From NCBI RefSeq assembly GCF_010993775.1, contig NZ_WOTO01000017.1:62001-126000 (forward strand): a stretch of 64,000 nucleotides of DNA, read 5' to 3'. The DNA is from Fodinicola feengrottensis. Its GTDB lineage: Bacteria > Actinomycetota > Actinomycetes > Mycobacteriales > HKI-0501. The notes beneath the pieces were generated by a model. That model worked only from the letters and a program-made list of their open reading frames with translations, was not told the DNA's origin and did not search any database. Of the stretch, positions 10,916-19,979 are shown piece by piece; position 1 is the stretch's first letter; each line of letters begins with the position of its first letter. A program made the position numbers and the translations under genes.

Positions 10916-11726
10916 TCACCGGAAAGACCGTCGCGATCACCGGCGGCGCTCGCGGTATCGGCCTCGCCACCGCACGGACGTTGCTGGCCGCTGGCGCGCG
11001 GGTGGCGGCGATCGGCGACCTGGACGGCGAGCTGGCCGGCAAGGTCGCCGCCGAGCTGGGCTGCGTCGGCATGCAGCTCGACGTCACCGATCGGTCGTCT
11101 TTCGCTCACTTCTTGGACGAAACCGAAAACCAACTGGGACCGTTGGACGTACTTGTCAACAACGCTGGCATCATGCCGTTGGGATCCTTCGCCGAGGAAA
11201 GCGACGACCTCACCCGGCGGATTGTCGACGTGAATCTGCACGGGGTTTTGCTGGGCAGCAAACTCGCGATCGCCCGGATGCTTCCCCGCCGCAGCGGCCA
11301 CATCATCAACGTGTCTTCTGGCGTGGGTCGCGTCGCGCTTCCCGGCGCCGCCACCTACAGCGCGACCAAATACGCGGTGATTGGCCTGACCGAGGCGACC
11401 CGCGCCGAACTGGCCGACACCGGCATCGATGTTTCCTGTGTTATCCCGATGATTGTCAACACCGAACTCGGCGCCGGCCTGGTTCGGGTCCGCGGCGCTC
11501 GTACGGTCAGGCCGCCGACGTGGCTGCGGCCATCGCGAAGACGATCGAAAAACCGCGCTTCGACCGGTGGATTCCCCGCTCGGGCCGCTTTCTCTACTTG
11601 TCCGCGACCCTGCTTCCGCGCCGCTGGGCCGAAGCGTTGGGACGGGCCACCGGCGCCGCGCGGGTGTTGGCCACCCCGGACCAGGCCGCCCGTGGCGCGT
11701 ACGAGAAACGTGTCCGCCAGCTCTGA
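10912..11726 (+). CDS. Short-chain dehydrogenase/reductase
   Basis: A classical SDR of about 271 residues: cofactor loop TGGARGIG, LDVLVNNAG, catalytic serine in INVSSGVG and YSATKYA. It starts with GTG 10912, overlapping the stop of the aldehyde dehydrogenase by four bases (ATGTGA) behind GGAGG. One base is missing from a GG(G) run near 11480; downstream the frame continues AADVAAAIAKTIEKP and ends VRQL. It is the third gene of the P450 operon and probably oxidises an alcohol produced by the oxygenase. Confidence 0.88.
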
Positions 11727-11727
11727 G

Positions 11728-11860
11728 CTAGCCGGAATACCACTGGAAAAATGCGTACGCGACGAAACCGGCGCCGAGAGTGCTGAGGTTGACGGCGAAA
11801 ACCCGCAGGACACGACTGACCAAGGAAGGCACCGGGAACCCACTTCCCGGGTGACGTCAT
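11728..11860 (-). CDS. Possible small single-pass membrane protein
   Basis: A short coding stretch that needs one indel: ATG 11860 (MTSP), then in the next frame SRVLRVFAVNLSTLGAGF and AYAFFQWYSG followed by TAG at 11728-11730. The hydrophobic segment would make one transmembrane helix in a protein of ~44 residues. It is convergent with the SDR gene and separated from it by one base. No family recognised; coding status is uncertain. Confidence 0.35.
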
Positions 11861-12001
11861 GGAACAGACGTCGATGTCCTCCAAGGCTCACCCACATTTG
11901 GCGACCAGGCGGTACGCCTTCCATCCTGGCAACTGACCGCCCCCGACGACAGCACCGGTCAGCACCTGGCCGCGTCCGGCCAGGGCGGTACTGTGCCGGC
12001 C

Positions 12002-12679
12002 ATGAAAGCCCCGCCCGGTCGCATGGGTTCTGGTGGCGGCATGCGCGGAACTGGCACTGGCCGCGTTCGGCCTCGTTTTCACGCCTACCGCGGCCCGCGG
12101 CAGCGGCCTGCTCGGCCTCGCCGGAGTGGCCGTGGCCCAGGCGTTCTGCGTGCTGGCGGTCGGGTACGGGCCGGTGTCGCTCCGGCGCGCCGAACCGGTC
12201 GCGGTGCGGACCGGCGTGACGGTCGGGGCGATCGCCGGGCTCCTCTACGGCGCCGAAGGCCTGGCGGAATATCTGAGTCCAGCGGTAACCGACGCCAGCG
12301 TCACGATCGGCTGGATCATCGTGGCGGGTTTCGCCGGATCAAGCGTTGTCGCCGCTGTGATCGCGAGCGTACGAGCCGGATCCGTACGAGCCGGCGTGAC
12401 CGCGGCTTTCTCCAACGCCATCACCGAATATCTCGTCTGGTATCCGACCGTGCTGCTCTGCTACTACTTCTTCCGTACGAGCACGAACATCGACCGGGTC
12501 TGGCGAGCCGAGGGCACGTACGACGACTTCGCACGCAGCGGGATGACGGACCTGCGGGCCTTCGTTCTCCAGGATTTCTGGGGCGCTGGGTTCTTCCATC
12601 TCGTCGCCGGCTGCTGATTCTCGCCGCGCTGCTGGGTACGGCGACGGCATGGGCGGTCCGCGTGCTGTCGCGACGCTAA
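12002..12679 (+). CDS. Integral membrane protein of unknown function
   Basis: The frame starts MKAPPGR at ATG 12002, shifts by one base near 12020, and continues WVLVAACAELALAAFG through about six hydrophobic segments. A second break near 12600 leads to the last helix LLILAALLGTATAWAVRVL and stop TAA at 12679. About 225 residues. Conserved-looking features are the acidic EGLAEYLSP loop and the YLVWYPTVLLCYYFF segment. No enzymatic motif is seen and no family is recognised. It precedes a PadR gene on the same strand. Confidence 0.6.
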   Translation: MKAPPGRMGSGGGMRGTGTGRVRPRFHAYRGPRQRPARPRRSGRGPGVLRAGGRVRAGVAPARRTGRGADRRDGRGDRRAPLRRRRPGGISESSGNRRQRHDRLDHRGGFRRIKRCRRCDRERTSRIRTSRRDRGFLQRHHRISRLVSDRAALLLLLPYEHEHRPGLASRGHVRRLRTQRDDGPAGLRSPGFLGRWVLPSRRRLLILAALLGTATAWAVRVLSRR

Positions 12680-12744
12680 TACTCGCCACGTACTACTTGG
12701 GGCGTACCATGACCTGAGGGTCCGCCGAGGAAAAGAGAAGGACA

Positions 12745-13044
12745 TTGCAGGCCAACGACTCCCAGACGCTGGTGCTCTGCGCGCTTGCCGGTGGTCCGCT
12801 GCATGGGTACGCGATCAATACGGCGATCGAGGAACTGAACGGCGAGCGGCTCGGGCCGGGCAGTCTTTATGGTGCTTTGGCCCGACTGGAGGCGAAAGAG
12901 CTGATCGAGGCACTCGGCGAGAGCGGCCGTCAGCGTCCGGTCCGGCTCACCCTCGCCGGTCGCGAGGTGCTCGAACGTGAACTGCGGTCGATGGCACGGG
13001 TAGCCGAGGTGGGCCTGCGCCAGCTCGGGTTGCGGCCGGCATGA
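12745..13044 (+). CDS. PadR family winged-helix regulator
   Basis: Intact at 99 residues, about the minimal PadR domain without the C-terminal helix bundle. Seen: HGYAINTAIEELN, GPGSLYGALARLEAKELIE and the wing GRQRPVRLTLAGREVLE. It begins at TTG 12745, set by GAGAAGGA a few bases upstream. The downstream membrane gene overlaps its stop (ATGA at 13041), an arrangement typical of PadR genes paired with membrane proteins they regulate. The promoter region holds GTACTAC words around 12688-12695. Confidence 0.87.
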   Translation: MQANDSQTLVLCALAGGPLHGYAINTAIEELNGERLGPGSLYGALARLEAKELIEALGESGRQRPVRLTLAGREVLERELRSMARVAEVGLRQLGLRPA

Positions 13045-13851
13045 CGGTCATCCATCTGCTGGTCAGGCTCTATCCGGGGCCTTTTCGGGACCGCTGGGGC
13101 TCCGACTTGGCGGCCGAAGCCGGCCGTACCGGACCGAAGTCGTGGCCAAGCCTGCTCTTCGGGATCGCCGACAGCTGGCTGCATCCAGTGATCTGGCCGG
13201 CCACGTCGAATGTGGAGCGTCGATATCGCGCGACCGCGATGGCGCTCATTGTCGCGTTTTCAGGTTGGCTGCTCGGGCATGTGGTCGGCGAGCTGGACGC
13301 TGTGTTCCCCACCGGGACGGCGCGTGGTTGGCCGCTGGCCACCGCCGACGTGGCCATGCTGGTCGGGCTGGCCCTGCTCGCGCCCATGCCTCACTGGACT
13401 TTCGCCACGATCACCACGATCGCGCGGCGTGCCACCCGCGGCCTGGCCGTGCCGGCCACGCTCGGAGCCGCGGTGGCCGTGCTCGCCAACTCGGTGGACG
13501 CCGCCACCGTGCCGGCCGTCCGTCGTACGCATCACCGCCCTCCTGTGTTGGTGGCTCGCCCTGATCGCCGGCGGCATCCAGAGCTGCCGGATTTTCGCCG
13601 AACTGCAAGACGAAGTCACGGTGCCGCCCTCTCCCACCCGACTGCTGCTGGGCATCACGGTGGTGGCGGTGGCGCTCGCCGTCCCCGGCTCGGTGATCGT
13701 GGCTTCTTCGGTGGCGGGCGGCCGTTTCGACCTGTTGGGGGCCGCCCTCGGGACCGGCATCCTGCTGCTGGTGTTGGCATTCGTCGCTACTCTGCGCGAT
13801 CTGCGCCACCTCACCTCACCTCACCGCCCGGACGGCAGCACCTCTGGATAA
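13041..13851 (+). CDS. Membrane protein paired with PadR regulator
   Basis: The start ATG 13041 overlaps the PadR stop. The N terminus MTVIHLLVRLYPGPFRDRWG resembles the cytoplasmic prefix (LYPxxFRxRYG) found in PadR-linked membrane proteins. About five transmembrane segments follow. One frame change near 13525 separates residues ~1-160 from the last part, which ends ATLRDLRHLTSP. About 270 residues. Its end overlaps the convergent hydrolase gene by 31 bases. Role unknown; possibly stress-responsive. Confidence 0.7.
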
Positions 13852-15075
13852 CGTGCGGACGGACCGGTGAGCAGTGGTTCGGCCGTGCCGCGAACGACAT
13901 GGTCCGTGAATGCGACCACGTACGCATTCACGATGGTCAGCCCTCGATCGCCGTCGATGGGACCCAGCGGGATCAACGTATTCACCGGCGGCGCCAGATA
14001 AAAGGCCGCGTACGGTGAAATTGAAATGCTGGGTGCCGGAAATGCTGTAACGCCAGGTCGGGCCAGTGCTCGCGGTCAGCAGCGACCGGGCGATCGTGCG
14101 CTGCTCACTTTCCTGCCCGTTGGCCGGTTGACAAAATCCGGTCACACAAGAGTTCGCACTGCCCAGGATCATCATCGGCGCCTGCACGCCGCCCTTGACG
14201 ACACTCCCGAACTGGGCACCATCCAGGTCAACCGCACCGCCGCATCGAGCATCGAGATGACATGCCTGCAGCGAAGCGGCGCCGCCAAATGAGTGTCCAA
14301 TGTAGACGACCCGGCCACCGCCCAGTTTCGCCGCCACGAAACGGGCGTCAGCGGCCCAGAGGTCAACGAGTCGGGTCCCCTGGACCGCATCTGGGTCATC
14401 TGGATTGCCAGCGGTGGTACTGGTGACCGTACGACCACCGATGACCGTCAGATTGGCACTGTAGGTCGGCGTGATGCCGGCGACCAGATATCCGTGACTT
14501 GCCAGGTTTTCCGCGATCGTGGTGAAATATGCCGCGGACAGACCCATTCCGGGCTCCAGCACGACCAGCGGAAACTTTCCGCCGGCGGCCGGCGCACCGT
14601 CGTACGAATGACCTTGCAGCAGGCCGAAACTCCCTTCGAAGAGGCCCGGCCCGAGGACCGGAAAATGCAGCTGGGACCACAGCCCCGGTGCGTACGGCCC
14701 AGCGGCGCCGGTCGCTCGCGCGGCTGGATACCACAGCCAGACCGACAACTCCCGCCGGGTTCCTGGCACCGGCGCGAGCGGGTCGACTCGGCTGCCGTCC
14801 GTCCAGTCGAGCAATTTTCGACCCACTGTAAAGAAACCCGTCGGCGCCGGCAGCGCAGACGGCTGGGCTCGGGCGACGGTCACCGCCGCGACATAGCTGG
14901 CAATCAGCAACACGGGCGTCAGCGCCACAGCCGTCACCACCCTGACCCAGCGGCGTTTTATCCGCCAACCGCGCACGCACCAGCCGAGAAATCCCACCAC
15001 CGCCCCGCTCGCCGCGCCGACGGCCACGATCCCAGCCAACTGCGCAGCCGTACGAACTTCACTGTCGTGGCCCAT
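13821..15075 (-). CDS. Membrane-anchored alpha/beta hydrolase (PAF-acetylhydrolase-like)
   Basis: After two or three N-terminal hydrophobic segments (AGIVAVGAASGAVVGFLGW and VTAVALTPVLLIASYVA) comes a serine hydrolase domain with the oxyanion region LVVLEPGMGLS, nucleophile elbow GHSFGGA and the acid/histidine region MILGSANS and GTQHFNF. This order fits the platelet-activating-factor acetylhydrolase/lipase group. Near 14015 the frame shifts; the rest reads YAAFYLAPPVN and ends LPSGR. About 418 residues. The start ATG 15075 overlaps the preceding membrane-protein gene by 17 bases, implying translational coupling. Confidence 0.82.
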
Positions 15076-15871
15076 CAAAAACCCAGCCGGCGTCGCGCAA
15101 CGCGAAGGCCGCCGGCGCACCCAACGCGGCGAAACCCACGACCGTACGGCCAAGCCTTGCCGGACGTGGAACGATCCGCAAAACCCCATTCGCCATCATG
15201 CAGAAGGCGAACAGCCCAGCCGCGTAAGTCAAGACCGCTACCGCGAAGAGAAGCGGATCGAGGCCACCTTCGCCCACCGCCAGCGCGCCGGTCACCACTA
15301 GGCTCGCCGCCGCGGCCACCAACAGAGCACTGAAGGTGAAGTGCCGCCGCACAAACCCGGCGGCGCCGGCCGCCGGGATCCGGAGCCACGCCAACACGGT
15401 CACCGCATCCCCGAGCCAGTCGCCGTCCGGCTCGGCGCCCCGGAACGCCAACCTCTGCAGGAAAAAGCTGACGACCGCGAGCGCGGCCAAGGCCACCAGA
15501 CCGTACCCCAGCCACTGTGTTCCAGCGGTCCAGTGAACTCGATCAGCGCCGGCCAGCACGGCCATCGCGTCCGCGGCAACCGTGAGCGCGACCAGCAGCG
15601 TGGCCAACAGGACGGACCGCAATAACTGCCAGATCCGGCCGGACAGACCGAGACACATTCTCGCCACTAGCAGAACTACCAGTGTGGGCACCAAAAATTC
15701 GCTAAAGGACACGACAGAGTCGTACGGGTCGTCCTGCCACGGACTCACCGCACGTACCGAATCGACCTGCGTCGTCACGAACGCGGAGACGGTGAACAGG
15801 ACCGCTGTGACAGTTGACACGAACAAGGCCAGTCGGGTGCGAGTCAAGGAAACCCTCTCTCGAAAGGACAC
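15059..15871 (-). CDS. Multi-pass membrane protein upstream of alpha/beta hydrolase
   Basis: Intact, up to 270 residues, with about seven hydrophobic helices (LALFVSTVTAVLFTVSAF; FLVPTLVVLLVARMCLG; LLATLLVALTVAADAMAVL; others). No family is recognised. The longest frame starts at GTG 15871, but the AGAGAGGG ribosome site fits an internal TTG at 15856 better. It overlaps the hydrolase gene by 17 bases, so the two products probably work together at the membrane. Confidence 0.7.
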   Translation of the reverse strand: MSFRERVSLTRTRLALFVSTVTAVLFTVSAFVTTQVDSVRAVSPWQDDPYDSVVSFSEFLVPTLVVLLVARMCLGLSGRIWQLLRSVLLATLLVALTVAADAMAVLAGADRVHWTAGTQWLGYGLVALAALAVVSFFLQRLAFRGAEPDGDWLGDAVTVLAWLRIPAAGAAGFVRRHFTFSALLVAAAASLVVTGALAVGEGGLDPLLFAVAVLTYAAGLFAFCMMANGVLRIVPRPARLGRTVVGFAALGAPAAFALRDAGWVFDGPRQ

Positions 15872-15929
15872 CTCACCGGTGAGGCTCGAGAGGGATAGTA
15901 CACGTCGCGTACTACTCGTCGCGTACTAC
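15871..15929. promoter_or_regulatory. Palindrome and tandem repeat in front of the hydrolase operon
   Basis: CCTCACCGGTGAGG (15871-15884) is a perfect 14-base palindrome. Next to it CGTCGCGTACTAC occurs twice in tandem (15903-15915 and 15917-15929), and TAGTAC/GTACTA (15896-15901, 15909-15914) form an inverted pair. The second copy overlaps the end of the PAP2 gene. This is the only promoter space for the operon 15871-13821. Confidence 0.5.
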
Positions 15930-16625
15930 GCCGGCCACCAAAAGTGGACGCAGTGGCGTACGCGCCAGCCTCACCAGTAGTGGCGCCAGCGCGGCGACCA
16001 GCGGAATCATCAGCGCCGCCGTCACCGCGAACCCGATCAGCAGCCCGCTGATCACGTCACTCGGATAGTGCACGCCGACGTAGACCCGCGCGAATGCGAG
16101 CAGGCAGGCGAAAACCACCGCCACCAACCCGAGCCGGCGGTGGATCAGCAAGATGCCGGCGGCGAGCGCCCCGGCGACCATCGCATGATCGCTGGGAAAC
16201 GAGCTGTCGGCGGCATGCGGCAGCAGCTGCAGGACATGCGGCATCGCCACGAACGGGCGCGGCCGGTTGATCAGCGGGCCGAGCAGGTAGCTGCTCACCG
16301 CCAGCGCGACCACGCCGGAAAGACCGGTGGCCAGTACGCCGGCCATCGACCGATAGCCATCCCGTTCGCGGCGTACCCGCCACCAACAACACCCCAACAC
16401 GAGGACCAGCCCGACCAAGCCGCCCCACAGCGCGTACGCGGCCATAAAGCCGTGCACCCAGGGAGTGGCCGCGGCGAACTGGTTGATCTGCAAGAAAAGC
16501 GTGCTGTCAGGCCCCCCATAGACGCGACTCCCCACCAGTGTTACTACAACAATTGTCGTAGACTGTACTACGACGAACCTTGTAGTAGCCTGAGAGCCAT
16601 ACCGAACGGTCGTCATCAGGTACAT
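15912..16625 (-). CDS. PAP2 superfamily membrane phosphatase
   Basis: Intact. The three phosphatase motifs are in order between transmembrane helices: LINRPRPFV, SFPSDHAMVAG and ARVYVGVHYPSD. Such proteins hydrolyse lipid pyrophosphates or phosphates; undecaprenyl-pyrophosphate phosphatases (BcrC type) belong here. The longest frame starts at 16625 but includes palindromic promoter sequence. A GTG near 16533, or an ATG just downstream after one indel in a G6 run (16514-16519), may be the real start, giving ~205 residues. It is divergent from the FTR1-like operon and shares its control region. Confidence 0.85.
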   Translation of the reverse strand: MYLMTTVRYGSQATTRFVVVQSTTIVVVTLVGSRVYGGPDSTLFLQINQFAAATPWVHGFMAAYALWGGLVGLVLVLGCCWWRVRRERDGYRSMAGVLATGLSGVVALAVSSYLLGPLINRPRPFVAMPHVLQLLPHAADSSFPSDHAMVAGALAAGILLIHRRLGLVAVVFACLLAFARVYVGVHYPSDVISGLLIGFAVTAALMIPLVAALAPLLVRLARTPLRPLLVAGVVRDE

Positions 16626-16639
16626 ATAACAACTGTTAT
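16544..16639. promoter_or_regulatory. Divergent control region with BlaI-like palindromes
   Basis: Three dyads occur within 96 bases: CTACAACAATTGTCGTAG (16544-16561, one mismatched pair), TACTAC-n10-GTAGTA (16566-16571 with 16582-16587) and ATAAC-AACT-GTTAT (16626-16639). The first two contain the TAC(T)AC/GTAGTA half-sites typical of BlaI/MecI operators, and a blaI-type gene lies in the operon this region drives. Confidence 0.55.
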
Positions 16640-16642
16640 GAT

Positions 16643-17396
16643 GTGCTCGTGACCGGTGGAGCGTTGTTCGTTGCGGTGTTCCTGGCCTGCGCCGTCGAAG
16701 CGGTCGAGGCGGTGACCATCGTGTTGGCCGCTGGCACGGCCCGACACTGGCGGTCCGCCGGCCTCGGCGTTGGTGCGGCCCTGCTCACCCTCGCCGCCAT
16801 CGTCGCGGCCCTCGGGCCAGCCCTCACAGCCGTCCCACTCAACGGCCTGCGGTTGGTGGTGGGCGGGTTGCTGCTGGTTTTTGGCCTGCAATGGCTGCGA
16901 AAAGCGGTGCTCCGCGCCAGCGGCCACAAGGCGTTGCACGACGAGGACGCGATTTTCCGTACGCAGCTGGGCATCCGCGGCCACCGCGACCGTCCAGTCC
17001 CGCGGCATTGTCAAGGACTGGTACGCCTTTATCCTGTCCTTCAAGGGAGTCCTGTTGGAAGGTCTGGAAGTCGCGTTCATCGCCCTCACTTTCGGTAGCA
17101 ACCAGCACAATGTGCCGCTGGCCGCAGCCGCCGCACTGGTGGCCGTGGCCCTGGTCGCCAGCGCGGGTTTCGCCATTCGGGCGCCGCTCGCCCGTGTCCC
17201 GGAGAACACCCTCAAATTCGTCGTTGGCGTGATGCTCACCGGCTTTGGGATTTTCTGGGCCGGCGAAGGCGCCGGCGCGCAATGGCCGGGAGCGGACACC
17301 GCGCTTTTGGTCATCATTCCGGTGATCGCGCTGCTCGCGCTCGGCCTGACCGCCTTGCTCCACCGCACCTCACCGCCGCTGGAGGTCATCCCGTGA
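16643..17396 (+). CDS. FTR1-like (COG4280-type) integral membrane protein
   Basis: A multi-pass membrane protein of ~250 residues with two repeat units, each carrying an acidic intramembrane motif: ACAVEAVEAVTIVLA near the N terminus and LLEGLEVAFIALTFG in the middle. These ExxE motifs resemble those of FTR1 iron permeases and COG4280 proteins, so cation transport is plausible but unproven. The start is GTG 16643 or 16649. One extra base near 16975 shifts the frame. The stop overlaps the next gene (GTGA), so it leads a tight operon with ChrB, BlaI and M56 genes. Confidence 0.72.
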
Positions 17397-17585
17397 GGAA
17401 ATTCGCCGCCTTCTGGTACGACTTCGTGGTCGGCGACGATTGGCGAGTCGCCGTCGCGGTCGTCATCGCGCTGGCACTCACGTACGGACTGAGCCGTCTT
17501 GGCCTGCCCCGCCTGGTGGGTGCTGCCGGTGGCCGTCGCGCTCGTCCTCCCTTGGAGCCTCTGGCGTGCGCGGCGGCGGCCGTGA
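17393..17585 (+). CDS. Small two-helix membrane protein
   Basis: GTG 17393 overlaps the upstream stop. The sequence VRKFAAFWYDFVVGDDW leads to one hydrophobic helix (VAVAVVIALALTYGLSR). After a one-base break near 17512 a second helix follows (WWVLPVAVALVLPWSLW), with a basic end and TGA at 17583-17585, overlapping the ChrB start. About 64 residues. It sits between an FTR1-like permease and ChrB and is a candidate accessory subunit. Confidence 0.6.
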
Positions 17586-18124
17586 CCGAGAGTCGTGGCT
17601 GGCTTTTGCTGGTTTATAAGGTGCCTTCCGAGCCGACTCGGCTGCGCGCGACCGTGTGGCGGCGGCTGAAGGGCATGGGCGCCATCTATCTGCAGAGCGA
17701 GCGCCGCCGCCGCGCTGCCGGCCGGACCGGCCGCTGAGCGGGCGCTGCGCAAACTCCAGCACGAGATCGTCGGCATGTCCGGCACGGCCGTGCTGATGAA
17801 CTGCTCGGTGCTGGTGGGCGAGCACGACGTACACGCGGCCTTCCAGGCGGCGCGCGACGACGAGTACGAGGAAATCGCCGACAAATGCCAGGATTTCCTC
17901 GCACAACTGGAAAAGGAATACGTGGCAAATCATTTCACCTTCGCCGAGCTGGAAGAGAACGAAGAGGACTTGATCAAGCTGCGAAACTGGTTCGCGAAGA
18001 TCGTCGACCGGGATGTCTTCGGCGCACCCGGCCGCGCGGCGACCGCCGAGGCGTTGCAAACCTGCGAGGCGGCACTGGAGAAGTACGCGGCGCGTTTTAC
18101 GTCGAGGAAGCCGAAAGCCGGTAA
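17582..18124 (+). CDS. ChrB-like (chromate resistance regulator) protein
   Basis: GTG 17582 overlaps the previous stop. The N terminus WLLLVYKVPSEPTRLRATVWRRLKGMGAIYLQ is split here as WLLLVYKVPSEP and RRLKGMGAIYLQ, both characteristic of the ChrB N-terminal domain. It continues MSGTAVLMNCSVLVGEHD and an acidic helical part ending AEALQTCEAALEKYAARF. Breaks occur near 17700 and in the TTTT run at 18093; the restored end is YVEEAESR with TAA at 18124. About 180 residues, i.e. the N-terminal domain only. ChrB usually regulates the chromate exporter ChrA; no chrA gene lies in this window. Confidence 0.75.
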
Positions 18125-18152
18125 CCTCGGCGCTGTCGAAAGGGGACCGCAG

Positions 18153-18514
18153 GTGCCGACCGATCGTCGCGGCTACGGGCGGCTGGCCGACGAGGTGTGG
18201 CAGGTCCTCGTCGCCGCCGAACACCCCCTCACGCCCGCCCAGGTGCGCGCGGCCCTCGACGGCGACTTGGCCTACACGACGGTGATGACCGTGCTCGGCC
18301 GGCTGGTGGAGAAGGGCATAGCCACTCGCGAGCGAGCCGGTCGTGCGTACGCGTACACCGCGGTCGCCGACCAGGCCGAGCTGACCGCGCGGCGGATGCA
18401 CCGGCTGCTGGACGCCCGCGACGACCGGGCCCGGGTGCTGGCCAGGTTTGTCAATGAGCTGTCCGCCGACGACGAGAAGCTGCTCGGCGACCTGCTCGGA
18501 CCGGACGACGATGA
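18153..18514 (+). CDS. BlaI/MecI/CopY family transcriptional repressor
   Basis: The start GTG 18153 follows GAAAGGGGA. The winged helix is clear: LADEVWQVLVAAEHPLTPAQV, YTTVMTVLGRLVEKGIATRE and GRAYAYTAV, then a dimerisation helix LARFVNELSADDEKLLGDLL. The expected end is TGA 18512-18514 overlapping the next ATG, which needs one indel in the last few codons; without it the frame would read on into the next gene. About 120 residues, the normal size. The partner is the M56 protease directly downstream. Confidence 0.85.
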
Positions 18515-19423
18515 CCGTCGCGGTCCTCGCCTGCCTGGCCGCCACTGCGATTTTCGCTGTTGTGGGGCCAATAGTCGGACCTCGACTGCCACCGGCCGGC
18601 GGCGTACGACTACTGGTCTGCGGCAGCGTGCTGACCGCTGGATCATCCGCTTTCGCGCTCGGCGCGATGGCCTTCCTCGGGCTGGCACAATTCAGCGAGG
18701 TCGCGGAATGGGGCGGTTGGTCGCCCACGGTCGTACGCGCCGGCACCGACCTCCCACCGATCGTCAGCGCCGGTTGTGGCGCCGTCGTCGTCCTGGGGGA
18801 CCGCGGGGTGCGCTGTCGTCGTCGCGGTCCAACGAGGCCGCGCACTGCTCGCGGTGCGCCGCTGCTGTGCCGGTCTCGGCTCGCCGGGCAGCGTCACGGT
18901 CGTGGAGAGCGACACCGCGGATGCCTTCACCACGCCCGAAATGGCCGGCCGGATCGTGATCACCACGGCCCTCCTACGGGTCCTGACCGCCCAGCAGCGG
19001 CACGCATTGCTGGCCCACGAGCGATCGCACCTGGCTCATCGACACAGCTGGTGGCTGCTCGTCGCCGACCTTGCCGCCGGGGTGAACCCGCTGCTCAGAC
19101 CCACTGCCACGGCCATCGCGCAAGCGGTGGAGCGGTGGGCCGACGAAGACGCGGCCACGGTCGTCGGCGACCGCCGCCTCGTCGCCACCGCGGTCGCGAC
19201 CGCAGCCCTCGCCCGCCGGCGCAGCGTCTCCCCCGGCCTCGCGGCCGCCGGCGGGCACGTGCCCCGGCGCGTACGAGCGCTGCTGGCACCACCCCCTCGC
19301 CGGCGGCCCATCCTGCTCGGCACGGTCATCGTCTTGCTGGCCTGCACGGCCGCGGCGACCATCGCGGTGGAACGCAGCGGCGACCAGATCTTCGACCGCG
19401 CCGGCATCTCCAACAGTCGCTAG
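18511..19423 (+). CDS. M56 family membrane metalloprotease (BlaR1-like, no sensor domain)
   Basis: ATG 18511 overlaps the BlaI stop. Two or three N-terminal membrane helices (MTVAVLACLAATAIFAVVG and AGSSAFALGAMAFLGL) precede a cytoplasmic protease domain with the zinc motif AHERSHLAHRH, then a downstream ERWADEDAA, which fits the third zinc ligand. One last helix (ILLGTVIVLLACTAAATIAV) is near the end. A frame change lies near 18797. At ~303 residues it lacks the penicillin-binding sensor domain of BlaR1, as is common in actinobacterial M56 proteins. It probably cleaves the adjacent BlaI-type repressor when triggered. Confidence 0.85.
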
Positions 19424-19430
19424 CGGGAGA

Positions 19431-19901
19431 CTAGGGCGCCATCTCCAGCACCGTCGTCAGCGGCACAAATCCGAACCGCTGATAGAAGCGGATCGCATCG
19501 TGATTTGTGGCGTACGCCGTCACCGCGATCCGATCGGCACCGCGCTCCCGCGCCCACTGCCGGAACGTGTCCGCCAGCCGAAACCCAACGCCACCGCTGC
19601 GATGCTCCGGCCGTACGTACAGGCTGGCCAGCGTCGCGACACTGACCGGCCGCATCTCGCTCGGCTCAGCCCACAGCCCGGTGAGATGCCCCACCACCTG
19701 CCCGTCCGCCACCGCGACCAGCGTCAGCCTGTTGGTGTCCGGCAGATTCTCCGCGAACCTGCGCTCACCGTGCTGGCGCGGCCAGTCGGTGTTGACCGTC
19801 GGGTCGCGGGTGCCCGCGTCCTCCGCGAACAAGGCGATCGAAGACGCCACAAACCCCGCCACATCCGCCGGCACAGCCGGCCGAATCTCGACTTCACTCA
19901 T
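19431..19901 (-). CDS. GNAT family N-acetyltransferase
   Basis: Intact at 156 residues. The acetyl-CoA binding signature is present as LASLYVRPEHRSGGVGFRL, followed by AYATNHDAIRFYQRFGFVP. The protein fills one GNAT domain, so it acetylates a small molecule or a protein terminus; the substrate is unknown. It is convergent with the M56 gene, seven bases from its stop. Confidence 0.88.
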   Translation of the reverse strand: MSEVEIRPAVPADVAGFVASSIALFAEDAGTRDPTVNTDWPRQHGERRFAENLPDTNRLTLVAVADGQVVGHLTGLWAEPSEMRPVSVATLASLYVRPEHRSGGVGFRLADTFRQWARERGADRIAVTAYATNHDAIRFYQRFGFVPLTTVLEMAP

Positions 19902-19979
19902 GCCACCTACGCTAATCGCTGTCCCACCGCTCTCAAACGGGAATTCGGATCTGCCGGCCCAAGGGAACGGATCCGACGA

